From SHZL01 sp035292625 (GTDB lineage: Bacteria; Pseudomonadota; Gammaproteobacteria; Xanthomonadales; SZUA-36): a stretch of 41,276 nt of DNA. Made by a program: the position numbers and the translations under genes. This document shows, piece after piece, positions 27,435 to 35,936 of this stretch. The notes beneath the pieces were generated by a model that worked only from the letters and a program-made list of their open reading frames with translations, had not been told where the DNA came from and did no database searches. The stretch lies in contig DATDPS010000214.1 in the NCBI GenBank assembly GCA_035292625.1, positions 1 through 41,276 of the forward strand, read 5' to 3'. Each line of letters opens with the position of its first letter. Within the stretch, counting starts at the first letter, position 1.

Positions 27435-28862
27435 TTACTTCAACCTCCCGTAGATATCTTCGTAACGAACGATATCGTCTTCGCCGAAATACTCGCCGGT
27501 TTGCACTTCGATCAGGTGTACATCTTCGGTTCCCGGGTTTTCCAGCCGGTGGCGTGTCTCAGTGGGGATGTAGGTGGATTCGTTGGCGTGGAGCAGGAAT
27601 TCCTTGTCGCCAAGGCGGACTTTGGCCACGCCGCGCACCACCGTCCAGTGTTCGGCCCGCCTTTTATGTGACTGCAGGGAGAGTACCTGCCCGGGCTTGA
27701 CCACCAGGCGTTTGACTTTGCAGTCATCGGCATCCTCGAGAACAGAATAAGTACCCCAGGGCCGGTGGACGGTCTGGTGAAATTCAGCCGAATCATGCTC
27801 AAGATCGGTTAGCTGGTTGACTACCTGTTTTACGTCCTGTGCCCGATCCAGATCCGCCACCAACACGGCATCTCCGGTGTCGACAATGATCAGGTTGTTG
27901 ACCCCAACTGCGGCCACCAGCCGCTTTCCACCCTGCACGAAACAGTTGTGGCTTTCGATAAGCACCGCCTTGCCGCTAATGCGGTTGCCGGCAGAATCAG
28001 ACTCGTAGAGCTCACTGATGGCTTTCCAGGAACCTATATCGTTCCAGTTAAAATCGCCTTCTATCACGGCTGAATTTTCCGCTTTTTCCATCACCGCGTA
28101 GTCAACTGAAATACTCGGGCAGCATTCAAACAGTTCCAGGGGAATTTCCAAAGGCTGGCGGAAACGGTCCAGGCCGTTCCAGCAGGCTGCTGCAGTTGCG
28201 TGCACCTCAGGCGCGAACTTCTTCAGCGCTGAGAGAAACGTGCCTGCCTGAAAACAGAACATGCCTGAGTTCCAGTCATAGTTACCCGAGTCCAGGTACC
28301 GCTGTGCGGTTTCCAGGTCGGGCTTCTCCACGAATGCGGCGACTTCAAATCCCGCGGAATTGGGGATACGACTCCCTTTGCGTATGTAACCGTAACCGGT
28401 CTCCGCGTGCGTGGGGTGGACACCAAAAGTAACCAGAAAGCCGCGGTCAGCCAGGGATGCAGCCTCGTCGACGGCGGTACGGAAATTTTCTTCGTCCGGC
28501 ACCATGTGATCTGCCGGCAGGATCAGCATGATGGTTTTGGCGCCAGATTTCTGTTCCAGGTAAAAGGCGGCCAGTGCAATGGCAGGCGCTGTATTGCGGC
28601 CAACGGGCTCGAGCAGGAAGGGGTGCTCGTGTTCTTCACCAACCAGCCCGTTGTACAGGTCACGGGTGTAAAAATAATAATCCCGGCTGGTAACAGTGAG
28701 AATGGGGGAATTTCCTGCCACTGACATTGCGCGGCGAAACGTTTTCTCCGCCAGGGATTCGCCATCGACCAATTTCATGAATGGCTTGGGGTGGGCGCGG
28801 CGGGAAACCGGCCACAACCGGGTTCCGGCGCCGCCGGAAAGGATGACGGGAGTTACGGGCAT
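27435..28862 (-). CDS. manC: Mannose-1-phosphate guanylyltransferase / mannose-6-phosphate isomerase
   Basis: This 475-residue type II PMI-GMP makes GDP-mannose and may also isomerise mannose-6-P. The nucleotidyltransferase signature PVILSGGAGTRLWPVSR begins at residue 2. A GMP domain follows (about 1-330, with FVEKPDLETAQRYL and YDWNSGMF). The C-terminal cupin PMI domain has PWGTYSVLEDAD..VKRLVVKPGQ and VVRGVAKV (about 350-470). ATG at 28862 was chosen over a longer frame because the family begins here. It is the last gene of the rml operon, 16 nt after rmlD. Confidence 0.93.
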   Translation of the reverse strand: MPVTPVILSGGAGTRLWPVSRRAHPKPFMKLVDGESLAEKTFRRAMSVAGNSPILTVTSRDYYFYTRDLYNGLVGEEHEHPFLLEPVGRNTAPAIALAAFYLEQKSGAKTIMLILPADHMVPDEENFRTAVDEAASLADRGFLVTFGVHPTHAETGYGYIRKGSRIPNSAGFEVAAFVEKPDLETAQRYLDSGNYDWNSGMFCFQAGTFLSALKKFAPEVHATAAACWNGLDRFRQPLEIPLELFECCPSISVDYAVMEKAENSAVIEGDFNWNDIGSWKAISELYESDSAGNRISGKAVLIESHNCFVQGGKRLVAAVGVNNLIIVDTGDAVLVADLDRAQDVKQVVNQLTDLEHDSAEFHQTVHRPWGTYSVLEDADDCKVKRLVVKPGQVLSLQSHKRRAEHWTVVRGVAKVRLGDKEFLLHANESTYIPTETRHRLENPGTEDVHLIEVQTGEYFGEDDIVRYEDIYGRLK

Positions 28863-28878
28863 GACGGCACCAGCACAC

Positions 28879-29784
28879 TCATGGCTGAAACTCCTCAAGG
28901 CAGGCGCGAAGCGAAATTTCGAGATCCTGTGGTTGTATGCCAAATGTGTTTTGAATCACCGTGGTATCCAACACAGAGTAGCTTGGCCGCCGGGCAACTT
29001 GCGGAAACTCTGTTGACTTGATTGCTTTCAAGCGTGGAATTTCATGCAGCAGCCTCTGCTCCGCGGCCAGCCTGAAAATCATGTTGGCGAAATCATACCA
29101 AGTCACCGCGTTGTTGTCGCAATAATGGAAAATTCCCTGGCGTGGCGAATTGGCGCCATCTGCAAGAGCTTGCGTCAGCACCGAAGCGGACACCCGGGCC
29201 AGGTTTCGCGCCCATGTTGGGCAACCGGTCTGATCGCTGATAATACTGAGTTCAGAGCGTTGTCGCGCCAGCCGCAACATGTTCAAAACAAAATTATTGC
29301 CGTGGGTGGAATAGACCCACGAGGTCCGCAGCACGATATGGCGACATAGGCTGGCGCCAACTGCCCATTCACCCGCAAGCTTGCTTGCTCCATAAACGCC
29401 CAGGGGGCCAGGCACATCGGCTTCACGATAGGGCCGCCCGGATTCTCCCCCGAACACGTAATCCGTGGAATAGTGCAAGAGGAAAGCGTTATCGCGCTTG
29501 CTCCAGCGGGCGAGGCAAGCGGGCAGCTCCGCATTGAGACAAAAAGCCGTGCGGCTGTCGTTCTCTGCTTTATCGACCGCGGTATAGGCCGCGGCATTGA
29601 TCACTACGTCCGGACGAATCCGGTTCAGGAGGGTTTCAACTTCCTGCAGATGGGTAAGGTCGAGTCCGACAGATCCTTCCTCATCCGGCAAGCGATCAAC
29701 TGCAGTGATCTCGCCCAAGCCAGCCAGGCAGCTCTGCAGTTCCCGGCCAAGCTGGCCGGAGGCGCCGGTGAGCAAAATCTTCAT
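28879..29784 (-). CDS. rmlD: dTDP-4-dehydrorhamnose reductase
   Basis: RmlD reduces dTDP-6-deoxy-L-lyxo-4-hexulose to dTDP-L-rhamnose with NAD(P)H. The 301-residue SDR protein has the Rossmann motif LLTGASGQLGREL (4-16), NAAAYTAVDKAE near 63-74 and the catalytic YGASK motif. ATG at 29782-29784 overlaps the rmlC stop by 4 nt. Confidence 0.96.
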   Translation of the reverse strand: MKILLTGASGQLGRELQSCLAGLGEITAVDRLPDEEGSVGLDLTHLQEVETLLNRIRPDVVINAAAYTAVDKAENDSRTAFCLNAELPACLARWSKRDNAFLLHYSTDYVFGGESGRPYREADVPGPLGVYGASKLAGEWAVGASLCRHIVLRTSWVYSTHGNNFVLNMLRLARQRSELSIISDQTGCPTWARNLARVSASVLTQALADGANSPRQGIFHYCDNNAVTWYDFANMIFRLAAEQRLLHEIPRLKAIKSTEFPQVARRPSYSVLDTTVIQNTFGIQPQDLEISLRACLEEFQP

Positions 29785-30338
29785 TGAGGCATGCGCGGAA
29801 GATCTTCCGCTGCCACATCACGCAGGCGAGGGGCATTGCGATCCTTGACTGATAACACTGCCGCTGAGATTGGCCATTTCACCGCAATGTCAGGGTCATC
29901 CCAGGCCACCACCGCATCGAACTCCGCCACGAATTCCCTGGTGCACAGATAACTCATCATGGCGCTATCCCCCAACACACAATACCCATGGGCAAACCCT
30001 TCCGGCACATAAAGCTGGCGATGATTCTGTGCGGACAATTCAACCCCGGTCCATTGCCGGAAAGTCGGAGAGTCAGTGCGGATATCTACTGCCACATCGA
30101 ATATGCAGCCTTCAAGCACCGAGACCAGCTTGCCTTGCGGCCGAGGATGCTGGTAGTGCAAGCCTCGAACCACACCCGGCCCGGAGCGGGAAATATTGGA
30201 TTGGACAAATTGCGCAGGCAAGCCCATGGACTCATAGCGTGCGGCCTGCCACAGTTCCTTGAAGTAGCCCCGCTCATCGCCATGAACTACCGGCTCAATG
30301 ATGACCAGGCCCGGAAGGCCAGTCTCAATGATTTTCAT
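29781..30338 (-). CDS. rmlC: dTDP-4-dehydrorhamnose 3,5-epimerase
   Basis: RmlC epimerises C3 and C5 of dTDP-4-keto-6-deoxyglucose. The 185-residue cupin has DERGYFKELW (21-30), RGLHYQ..PQGKLVSVLEG with the catalytic His region, and VPEGFAHGYCVL. It overlaps both neighbours by 4 nt (ATGA), so rmlA-C-D are translationally coupled. Confidence 0.96.
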   Translation of the reverse strand: MKIIETGLPGLVIIEPVVHGDERGYFKELWQAARYESMGLPAQFVQSNISRSGPGVVRGLHYQHPRPQGKLVSVLEGCIFDVAVDIRTDSPTFRQWTGVELSAQNHRQLYVPEGFAHGYCVLGDSAMMSYLCTREFVAEFDAVVAWDDPDIAVKWPISAAVLSVKDRNAPRLRDVAAEDLPRMPQ

Positions 30339-31219
30339 GTTTCCCCGCCGCGCCTGAGCAGTTGCAGAAGGTATTCACCGTAGCCGCTTTTTCGCAAGGG
30401 TTCGGCCAGGCGCATGATTTGTGCGGCATCGATCCAGCCTTTGATGAAGGCGATTTCTTCCGGACAGGCAACTTTCAATCCCTGCCGGGTTTCGATGGTT
30501 TCAATAAAACTGGCCGCTTGCTGCAATGACTCGTGCGTTCCCGTGTCCAGCCACGCATAACCGCGGCCCAGCCGTTCCAGGACCAGGCTACCGACTTCCA
30601 GGTAGCGCCGGTTCAGATCGGTGATTTCGAGTTCACCACGGGCGGATGGTTTGAGCTCACGGGCAAATTCGCTGGCTCTTTCATCGTAGAAGTACAGGCC
30701 CGTTACCGCGTAATGCGAGCGTGGCGTTAATGGCTTTTCCTCGATGCTCAACACGTGCAACTGCTGGTCGAATTCGACCACTCCGTAGCGTTCCGGATCC
30801 CGCACCCAGTAGCCGAATACTGTTGCCCCATGCTCGCTACGGGTGACCCGCTCAAGCACTTCGCTCAGGCCACCTCCATGGAAAATATTGTCGCCAAGAA
30901 TCAGGCACGCAGGGCTGCCAGCGAGAAATTTTTCGGCAATGATCAAAGCCTGGGCGAGCCCATCCGGCTTCGGTTGCACGGCGAATTCAAGGTGAATGCC
31001 CCAATCACTGCCATCACCGAGCAGTTGCATGAACGATGCCTGTTCATGTGGCGTCGTTATGATCAGGATTTCGCGAATGTCCGCCTGCATCAGGGTCGCC
31101 AGCGGATAAAAAATCATTGGTTTGTCGTAAACCGGGAGCAGTTGTTTGCTTACCACCCGGGTCAGGGGATAGAGCCGGGTCCCGCTGCCGCCGGCAAGAA
31201 TGATTCCCTTTCTGGTCAT
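30335..31219 (-). CDS. rmlA: Glucose-1-phosphate thymidylyltransferase
   Basis: RmlA joins glucose-1-P and dTTP to give dTDP-glucose, the first step toward dTDP-rhamnose. The 294 residues start MTRKGIILAGGSGTRLYPLTR with the signature loop, then SKQLLPVYDKPMIFYPL and the metal-binding GDNIFHG. ATG at 31219 was chosen over a GTG 9 nt upstream because GAGGGG sits 8-9 nt before it. It lies 17 nt after rmlB. Confidence 0.96.
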   Translation of the reverse strand: MTRKGIILAGGSGTRLYPLTRVVSKQLLPVYDKPMIFYPLATLMQADIREILIITTPHEQASFMQLLGDGSDWGIHLEFAVQPKPDGLAQALIIAEKFLAGSPACLILGDNIFHGGGLSEVLERVTRSEHGATVFGYWVRDPERYGVVEFDQQLHVLSIEEKPLTPRSHYAVTGLYFYDERASEFARELKPSARGELEITDLNRRYLEVGSLVLERLGRGYAWLDTGTHESLQQAASFIETIETRQGLKVACPEEIAFIKGWIDAAQIMRLAEPLRKSGYGEYLLQLLRRGGET

Positions 31220-31236
31220 GGTTGGCACCCCCTCAT

Positions 31237-32304
31237 TCAGGCCGCTCCACCCAGCCCCAACCGTTCACCCTGGTAGCTGCCGTCGCGCACCCGATCAACC
31301 CAATCGCCGTTGCCCAGGTACCAGTCTACCGTTTGCTCCAGGCCTTGTTCAAAGCTGACCGACGGCTTCCAACCCAGACTGGAAGTAAGCTTGCTGCAGT
31401 CGATCGCGTAACGCCGGTCGTGACCTGGACGATCGGTGACATGGTCAATCAAGCGTGCGCGGTCGCTGCAGTCAGCGTGCGGTGCCTTGCGATCCACGAT
31501 GGAACAGATGGCGCGCACGACCTGCAGGTTGGTTCGCTCCGATGAACCGCCAATGTTGTACATCTGACCGCTGATCCCCCGTCGGAGGATCGTGTTTATG
31601 GCGTCCACGTGATCGTGCACGTAGAGCCAGTCCCGCACCTGCAGGCCGTCGCCGTAAACCGGCAGCGGTTTGAGATCAAGCGCATTGAGTATGACCAGGG
31701 GGATTAGTTTCTCGGGAAACTGGTATGGCCCGTAATTGTTGGAGCAATTCGTGGTCAACACCGGCAGACCGAAGGTGTGGTGGAAGGACCGAACCAGGTG
31801 GTCCGAACCGGCCTTGGAAGCTGCATAGGGAGAATTGGGCGCGTACGGGCTTAATTCCGTGAACGCTCCGGTTTCACCCAGGCTGCCGTACACCTCGTCG
31901 GTGGAGATATGCAGGAAACGGAACCCTGCACCCGATCGAGGGTCGCGGTTCCGCCAGTAATCCAGCGCGCACTGCAGCAAGTTGAGCGTACCAACAATGT
32001 TGGTCTGCACGAACGCCGCGGGGCCATCGATGGATCGGTCCACGTGGCTCTCGGCGGCGAAATTGACTATCGCGTCCGGAGCAAACTCGGACAGCAAGCG
32101 GCCTACCAGCGCGGTATCTGCAATATCTCCGTGCACGAAAACATGCCGGGGTTCCTCCGCCAGCGAGGCCAGAGTGTCGAGATTGCCGGCGTAGGTCAAG
32201 GCATCCAGGTTGACAATGCGCAGTGATTTATCCCTGGAGAGGCTGCGCAAAACAAAATTGCCACCAATGAATCCAGCACCGCCGGTGACGAGCAGGGTTT
32301 TCAT
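31237..32304 (-). CDS. rmlB: dTDP-glucose 4,6-dehydratase
   Basis: RmlB converts dTDP-glucose to dTDP-4-keto-6-deoxyglucose. The 355-residue extended SDR has TGGAGFIGGNFV (7-18), DALTYAGNLDTL, AESHVDRSIDGP, the STDEVYG motif and catalytic YAASK. ATG at 32302-32304 lies only 8 nt after the ssb stop, so ssb and the rml genes may share a transcript. Product sugars feed LPS, exopolysaccharide or glycoprotein; no glycosyltransferase is in the window. Confidence 0.96.
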   Translation of the reverse strand: MKTLLVTGGAGFIGGNFVLRSLSRDKSLRIVNLDALTYAGNLDTLASLAEEPRHVFVHGDIADTALVGRLLSEFAPDAIVNFAAESHVDRSIDGPAAFVQTNIVGTLNLLQCALDYWRNRDPRSGAGFRFLHISTDEVYGSLGETGAFTELSPYAPNSPYAASKAGSDHLVRSFHHTFGLPVLTTNCSNNYGPYQFPEKLIPLVILNALDLKPLPVYGDGLQVRDWLYVHDHVDAINTILRRGISGQMYNIGGSSERTNLQVVRAICSIVDRKAPHADCSDRARLIDHVTDRPGHDRRYAIDCSKLTSSLGWKPSVSFEQGLEQTVDWYLGNGDWVDRVRDGSYQGERLGLGGAA

Positions 32305-32312
32305 GGAGTGCC

Positions 32313-32783
32313 CTAGAATGGAATGTCGTCTTCCGCAAACCCTTCATCACCCGGTGAATCCGGTGAATCCGCCACGCTCTTGCTGGAAGGCTGGTTGTCG
32401 CGAAAGCCGCCGCCCTTGGCAGGTCGTTCGTAATTGTCGCCGCCTCCGCGCCCGCCCAGCATCTGCATTTCATTGGCGACGATTTCGGTTGTATAACGGT
32501 CCTGGCCGCCCTGGTCCTGCCATTTACGTGTCCTGATCGATCCCTCGATGTACACCTGGCTGCCCTTTTTCAGGTATTCACCGGCGATTTCAGCCAAGCG
32601 GTTGAAGAACACCACGCGATGCCATTCGGTGCGTTCCTGCTGCTCACCGCTTTGCTTGTCTTTCCATGCTTCGGCAGTTGCGAGGCGGATGTTGGTAATG
32701 GCCGATCCGCTGGCTGTGTAACGGGTTTCCGGGTCGGCGCCCAGGTTTCCGACCAGGATGACTTTATTGATACCACGTGCCAT
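32313..32783 (-). CDS. ssb: Single-stranded DNA-binding protein
   Basis: SSB coats single-stranded DNA in replication and repair. The 156 residues start MARGINKVILVGNLGADPE, continue with an OB fold to about 110, a Gly-rich linker and the conserved acidic tip DDIPF. ATG at 32781-32783 has GGGAG upstream; a longer frame was rejected. It follows the MFS gene by 75 nt and precedes rmlB by 8 nt. In many gammaproteobacteria ssb sits after an MFS gene that is divergent from uvrA; here only the MFS-ssb half is kept. Confidence 0.97.
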   Translation of the reverse strand: MARGINKVILVGNLGADPETRYTASGSAITNIRLATAEAWKDKQSGEQQERTEWHRVVFFNRLAEIAGEYLKKGSQVYIEGSIRTRKWQDQGGQDRYTTEIVANEMQMLGGRGGGDNYERPAKGGGFRDNQPSSKSVADSPDSPGDEGFAEDDIPF

Positions 32784-32858
32784 CAGGCATCTCCCTTTGG
32801 TGCGCGCTGGCACCTTCAATTACTGGTTTATGCTGAGAATTTCAGAGCGGGGAGTTTA

Positions 32859-34034
32859 TCACAGTCCCCCTGACTGGCTTGTCAGAAAAAGTCGTTTTAT
32901 AAACCTGTTTGCCAGCACTCCCCACACCAGGCAGGCAGTTCCGGCCAGGGACAGCGCCATCCTGCCGCCAAAATTGGCCAGCAATATGCCCCCGCCTGCA
33001 CCACCGGCGAAAGCGCCGAGAAATTGGAAGCTGCTGTACAAGCCCATTTTCCGTCCCCTGCCGCCACGGTTGGTGAGTCGCGCCAGCAAGGCCGGCATGG
33101 CTGCCTCGAGCAAATTGAAGCCGAGAAAATATGTCACGATGAGCACGGCCAGCCAGACCAGGGAAAATCCCTGTGACAACAGCAGCAGTGATGTGCCGAG
33201 TACCGCGAAGGCCCAGGGCAAAATCGCGCTCTCGGTTTTATGCAAACCCATCCACCGCAGCAGTGGCAACATCAGGAGCACGGAAGCAACCATGGTTGGA
33301 ACATAGATTTTCCAGTGTTGCGCCAAGGCAAACCCGTAGTGGTCAACCAGGAATCCCGGCAAAACCACAAACAGCAAGGTCATCATCGCATGGAGCAGGA
33401 ACACACTGAGCGCCAGCAGCCAAACCGGCTGCATGGAATCGATCACAATCGTCTCATCCACCCCTGCGGGGGCCCTGGCGCCCGGTGTCGTCAACACCAG
33501 CAACATGCCAATGAGGCCGAATGCTGCAGTCAAACCGAGCAAACCGCTAAGTCCTAACAGGTTGGCCAGGGGGACGGACGCTATCATCGAGAGCAAAAAT
33601 GCCCCACCGATACCCATGCCGATGATTGCCATGACGAGTGGGCGCTTCTCCGGGCGGGTGAAATCGGCCGCAAAAGCCATGGCCACGCCGGCTATGGCAC
33701 CGCAACCCTGCAAGGCCCGGCCCCAGACCAGGGAAGTCATGGATTCCGCATTGGCCGCCACGATCCCGCCAACGGCGAACAGGGCGAGGCCCAGTAACAG
33801 CACCGGACGACGGCCCCAGCGATCTGAAAGCCAGCCAAAAGGCTGTTGTAACAGGGCCTGGGTGAGACCGTAAACCCCAACCGCCAATCCACCGAGCTGC
33901 GGAGTGAACCCAGGCACGTTGCTGGCCAAAACCATGAAAACAGGCAGCACCAGGAAGAGGCCGAGCATGCGCAAGGCAATGACCCCAGACAGGGTTACGG
34001 CCAATCTGAGCTCCGGGAATGGGGAAGGAAGCAT
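32859..34034 (-). CDS. MFS transporter
   Basis: This 391-residue major facilitator protein has about 12 hydrophobic segments and the loop motif GWLSDRWGRRPVLLLG (67-82). It matches the MFS gene that commonly accompanies ssb. The substrate is unknown. ATG at 34032-34034; a TATAAT at 34067-34072 lies about 33 nt upstream. It is divergent from ispB. Confidence 0.88.
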   Translation of the reverse strand: MLPSPFPELRLAVTLSGVIALRMLGLFLVLPVFMVLASNVPGFTPQLGGLAVGVYGLTQALLQQPFGWLSDRWGRRPVLLLGLALFAVGGIVAANAESMTSLVWGRALQGCGAIAGVAMAFAADFTRPEKRPLVMAIIGMGIGGAFLLSMIASVPLANLLGLSGLLGLTAAFGLIGMLLVLTTPGARAPAGVDETIVIDSMQPVWLLALSVFLLHAMMTLLFVVLPGFLVDHYGFALAQHWKIYVPTMVASVLLMLPLLRWMGLHKTESAILPWAFAVLGTSLLLLSQGFSLVWLAVLIVTYFLGFNLLEAAMPALLARLTNRGGRGRKMGLYSSFQFLGAFAGGAGGGILLANFGGRMALSLAGTACLVWGVLANRFIKRLFLTSQSGGL

Positions 34035-34066
34035 GGGCGGGACTTTGTTCCAGCGGCAAATCGGGC

Positions 34067-34072
34067 ATTATA
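34067..34072 (-). promoter_or_regulatory. Candidate -10 element for MFS-ssb
   Basis: TATAAT on the minus strand 33 nt before the MFS start. The -35 region is poor (TATGTA at 17 nt), so the call is weak. Confidence 0.35.
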
Positions 34073-34122
34073 GAGGCCGGGGGAGAAAATACATAAAACG
34101 CAGCCGATTGCGTCTTCCTGCT

Positions 34123-34150
34123 TTGTGTTGCATAAAGCGCGGCCTATAAT
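34123..34150 (+). promoter_or_regulatory. Sigma-70-type promoter of ispB
   Basis: TTGTGT (34123-34128) and a perfect TATAAT (34145-34150) are separated by 16 nt, 27 nt before the ispB ATG. Confidence 0.6.
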
Positions 34151-34176
34151 GCGGCCACGGTAGCAACGGGAAAAGC

Positions 34177-35202
34177 ATGGAACAGGCACAAGCCCAGCAG
34201 CCCGAAATCGACGAGGATCCATCGGAGATCCAAGCCGTTTTCAGGCTTTGCGCCAAAGACATGGCAGCGGTGGATGCGTTCATTCGCAGCAGCCTGGATT
34301 CAGACGTCGTCCTGATCCGCCAAATTGCCGAGTACATCATTAGTTCCGGGGGCAAACGCCTGCGGCCCATGCTGGTCGTGCTGGCGGCCCGGGCTTGCGG
34401 ATACGAAGAGGCTTCGACGGTACGGCAAAACCAGGTAATCCTCGCTGCCGTCATTGAGTTCATCCATACAGCAACTTTGCTGCACGACGACGTTGTTGAT
34501 GAATCCGACTTGCGTCGCGGCCAGGAAACAGCCCATGCCGTATGGGGCAATGCAGCCAGCGTACTGGTAGGTGACTTCCTTTACTCCCGCGCATTTCAGA
34601 TGATGGTCAAGGTCGAGTCGATGCGCGTGATGGAGGTGCTATCCAATGCCACCAACATGATTGCCGAGGGCGAGGTGGAACAACTGCTCAACATGCATGA
34701 CCCGGATGTGAGCGAAGCCAGTTATTTCAGCGTGATCGAGAAGAAAACCGCCAAACTGTTTGAAGCGGCCTGTCAATTGGGAGCAGTGCTTGCCGGGCGG
34801 GAAGACCTTGAGGCCCCCATGGCTGCCTTTGGCCGGGAACTGGGCTCGGCCTTCCAGATTACTGACGATGTTCTTGACTACACCTCCAACGCCGACACGC
34901 TGGGTAAAAATGCCGGTGATGACCTCGCCGAGGGCAAGCCCACTCTGCCCTTGATCCTGTGCCGGGCTGGATTGCAGGGCAGCTTACGCGAACTGGTCGA
35001 TGAATCCATACGGCAAGGAGACAACTCCCGGCTGGACCAGATCGTCAGGCTGATTCGCGACACCGGCGCCCTGCAAACCTCTATCGACAGGGCCCGGTCC
35101 CGAGCCAATGCTGCCTTGGCAGCCCTGGAAAGGCTGCCCGCATCGCGCTGGAAGGATGCCATGGCCGCATTGGCGGCTTACAGCGTCTCTCGCCAGCACT
35201 AA
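34177..35202 (+). CDS. ispB: Octaprenyl diphosphate synthase
   Basis: IspB elongates farnesyl diphosphate to the long polyprenyl tail of ubiquinone. The 341-residue all-helical protein has the first aspartate motif LLHDDVVDES (DDxxD at 104-108), GGKRLRP at 58-64, and the second motif ITDDVLDY (230-234). About 20 extra residues precede the E. coli IspB start, mostly acidic. ATG at 34177 fits the promoter just upstream. In Pseudomonas ispB is divergent from rplU; here it is divergent from the MFS gene. Confidence 0.94.
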   Translation: MEQAQAQQPEIDEDPSEIQAVFRLCAKDMAAVDAFIRSSLDSDVVLIRQIAEYIISSGGKRLRPMLVVLAARACGYEEASTVRQNQVILAAVIEFIHTATLLHDDVVDESDLRRGQETAHAVWGNAASVLVGDFLYSRAFQMMVKVESMRVMEVLSNATNMIAEGEVEQLLNMHDPDVSEASYFSVIEKKTAKLFEAACQLGAVLAGREDLEAPMAAFGRELGSAFQITDDVLDYTSNADTLGKNAGDDLAEGKPTLPLILCRAGLQGSLRELVDESIRQGDNSRLDQIVRLIRDTGALQTSIDRARSRANAALAALERLPASRWKDAMAALAAYSVSRQH

Positions 35203-35256
35203 CCCGCCCAACCGTCATCCCAACCCGCAGCTGTGATCCCGACCAAAAGCCGTCCT

Positions 35257-35273
35257 CCCGGGCCTGGCCCGGG
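35257..35273. repeat. Short palindromic intergenic element after ispB
   Basis: CCCGGGCC-T-GGCCCGGG is a perfect hairpin in the 94-bp convergent gap, flanked by CGTCATCCC-like and GGATCC sequences. It resembles the dispersed GTCATCCCG...CGGGATCC palindromic repeats of many proteobacteria, but with no T tract. It may also help terminate ispB or the cyclophilin gene. Confidence 0.45.
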
Positions 35274-35296
35274 ATCCGCCCGCGCCTGGTCAGGAT

Positions 35297-35812
35297 TCAG
35301 GCCCCGAGCACCGCATTCCATTGCGCAATGCGCTGCGCCTGGCTGGCCAGAAAATCGTCTGCGCTGTGGATATCGATACCGGAAATGGTGTCGCCCACCA
35401 CGATGCTGTCAACCACCGCCTGGTCCGCGCTGTCCAGCACACTGCCAAATACCGTGTGCTTTCCATCCAGCCAGGCCGTGGCGACATGGGTAATGAAAAA
35501 CTGACTGCCGTTGGTGCCGGGGCCGGCGTTTGCCATGGATAATTTTCCTGCTGTATCGTGCCGCAGACTTGCTGAACATTCGTCTTCGAAGCGATAGCCC
35601 GGGCCGCCTGTGCCCGTACCTTGCGGACACCCACCCTGGATCATGAAATTCGGGATGACGCGGTGAAAGGTTAATCCGTCATAAAAGCCCCTATTTGCAA
35701 GATTAACGAAATTAGCCACCGTTACCGGCGCTTTTCCCGCAAATAACCGTATTTTTATATCTCCCTTACTGGTATGCATCACCGCATTGACGGCATTTGC
35801 TGTTGCACTCAC
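35297..35812 (-). CDS. Cyclophilin-type peptidyl-prolyl isomerase, cytoplasmic
   Basis: This 171-residue PpiB-like cyclophilin has the active-site segment FHRVIPNFMIQGG (49-61) and SQFFIT further on. There is no signal peptide. The start was set at a GTG (35810-35812) because AAGGAG lies 9 nt upstream; an in-frame ATG at codon 12 would cut into the fold. It follows murD2 after 122 nt containing a large inverted repeat, and converges with ispB. Confidence 0.92.
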   Translation of the reverse strand: MSATANAVNAVMHTSKGDIKIRLFAGKAPVTVANFVNLANRGFYDGLTFHRVIPNFMIQGGCPQGTGTGGPGYRFEDECSASLRHDTAGKLSMANAGPGTNGSQFFITHVATAWLDGKHTVFGSVLDSADQAVVDSIVVGDTISGIDIHSADDFLASQAQRIAQWNAVLGA

Positions 35813-35862
35813 AGATCCATTCTCCTTGAAACTTTTTCCAATGTGGTCAGGTCTACTTGAAC

Positions 35863-35936
35863 GAGGCCGCGGGATGGTCTCTCCCTCATACCTGACAGGG
35901 CGATTTATGCACTCCTCACCCCTGACCCGCGGCCTC
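35863..35936. repeat. Long inverted repeat at the murD2 3' end
   Basis: GAGGCCGCGGG (35863-35873) pairs perfectly with CCCGCGGCCTC (35926-35936) across 52 nt. One arm overlaps the murD2 stop. The loop holds further matching CCTGAC/GTCAGG pieces, so a branched RNA is possible. No T tract follows. Confidence 0.6.
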
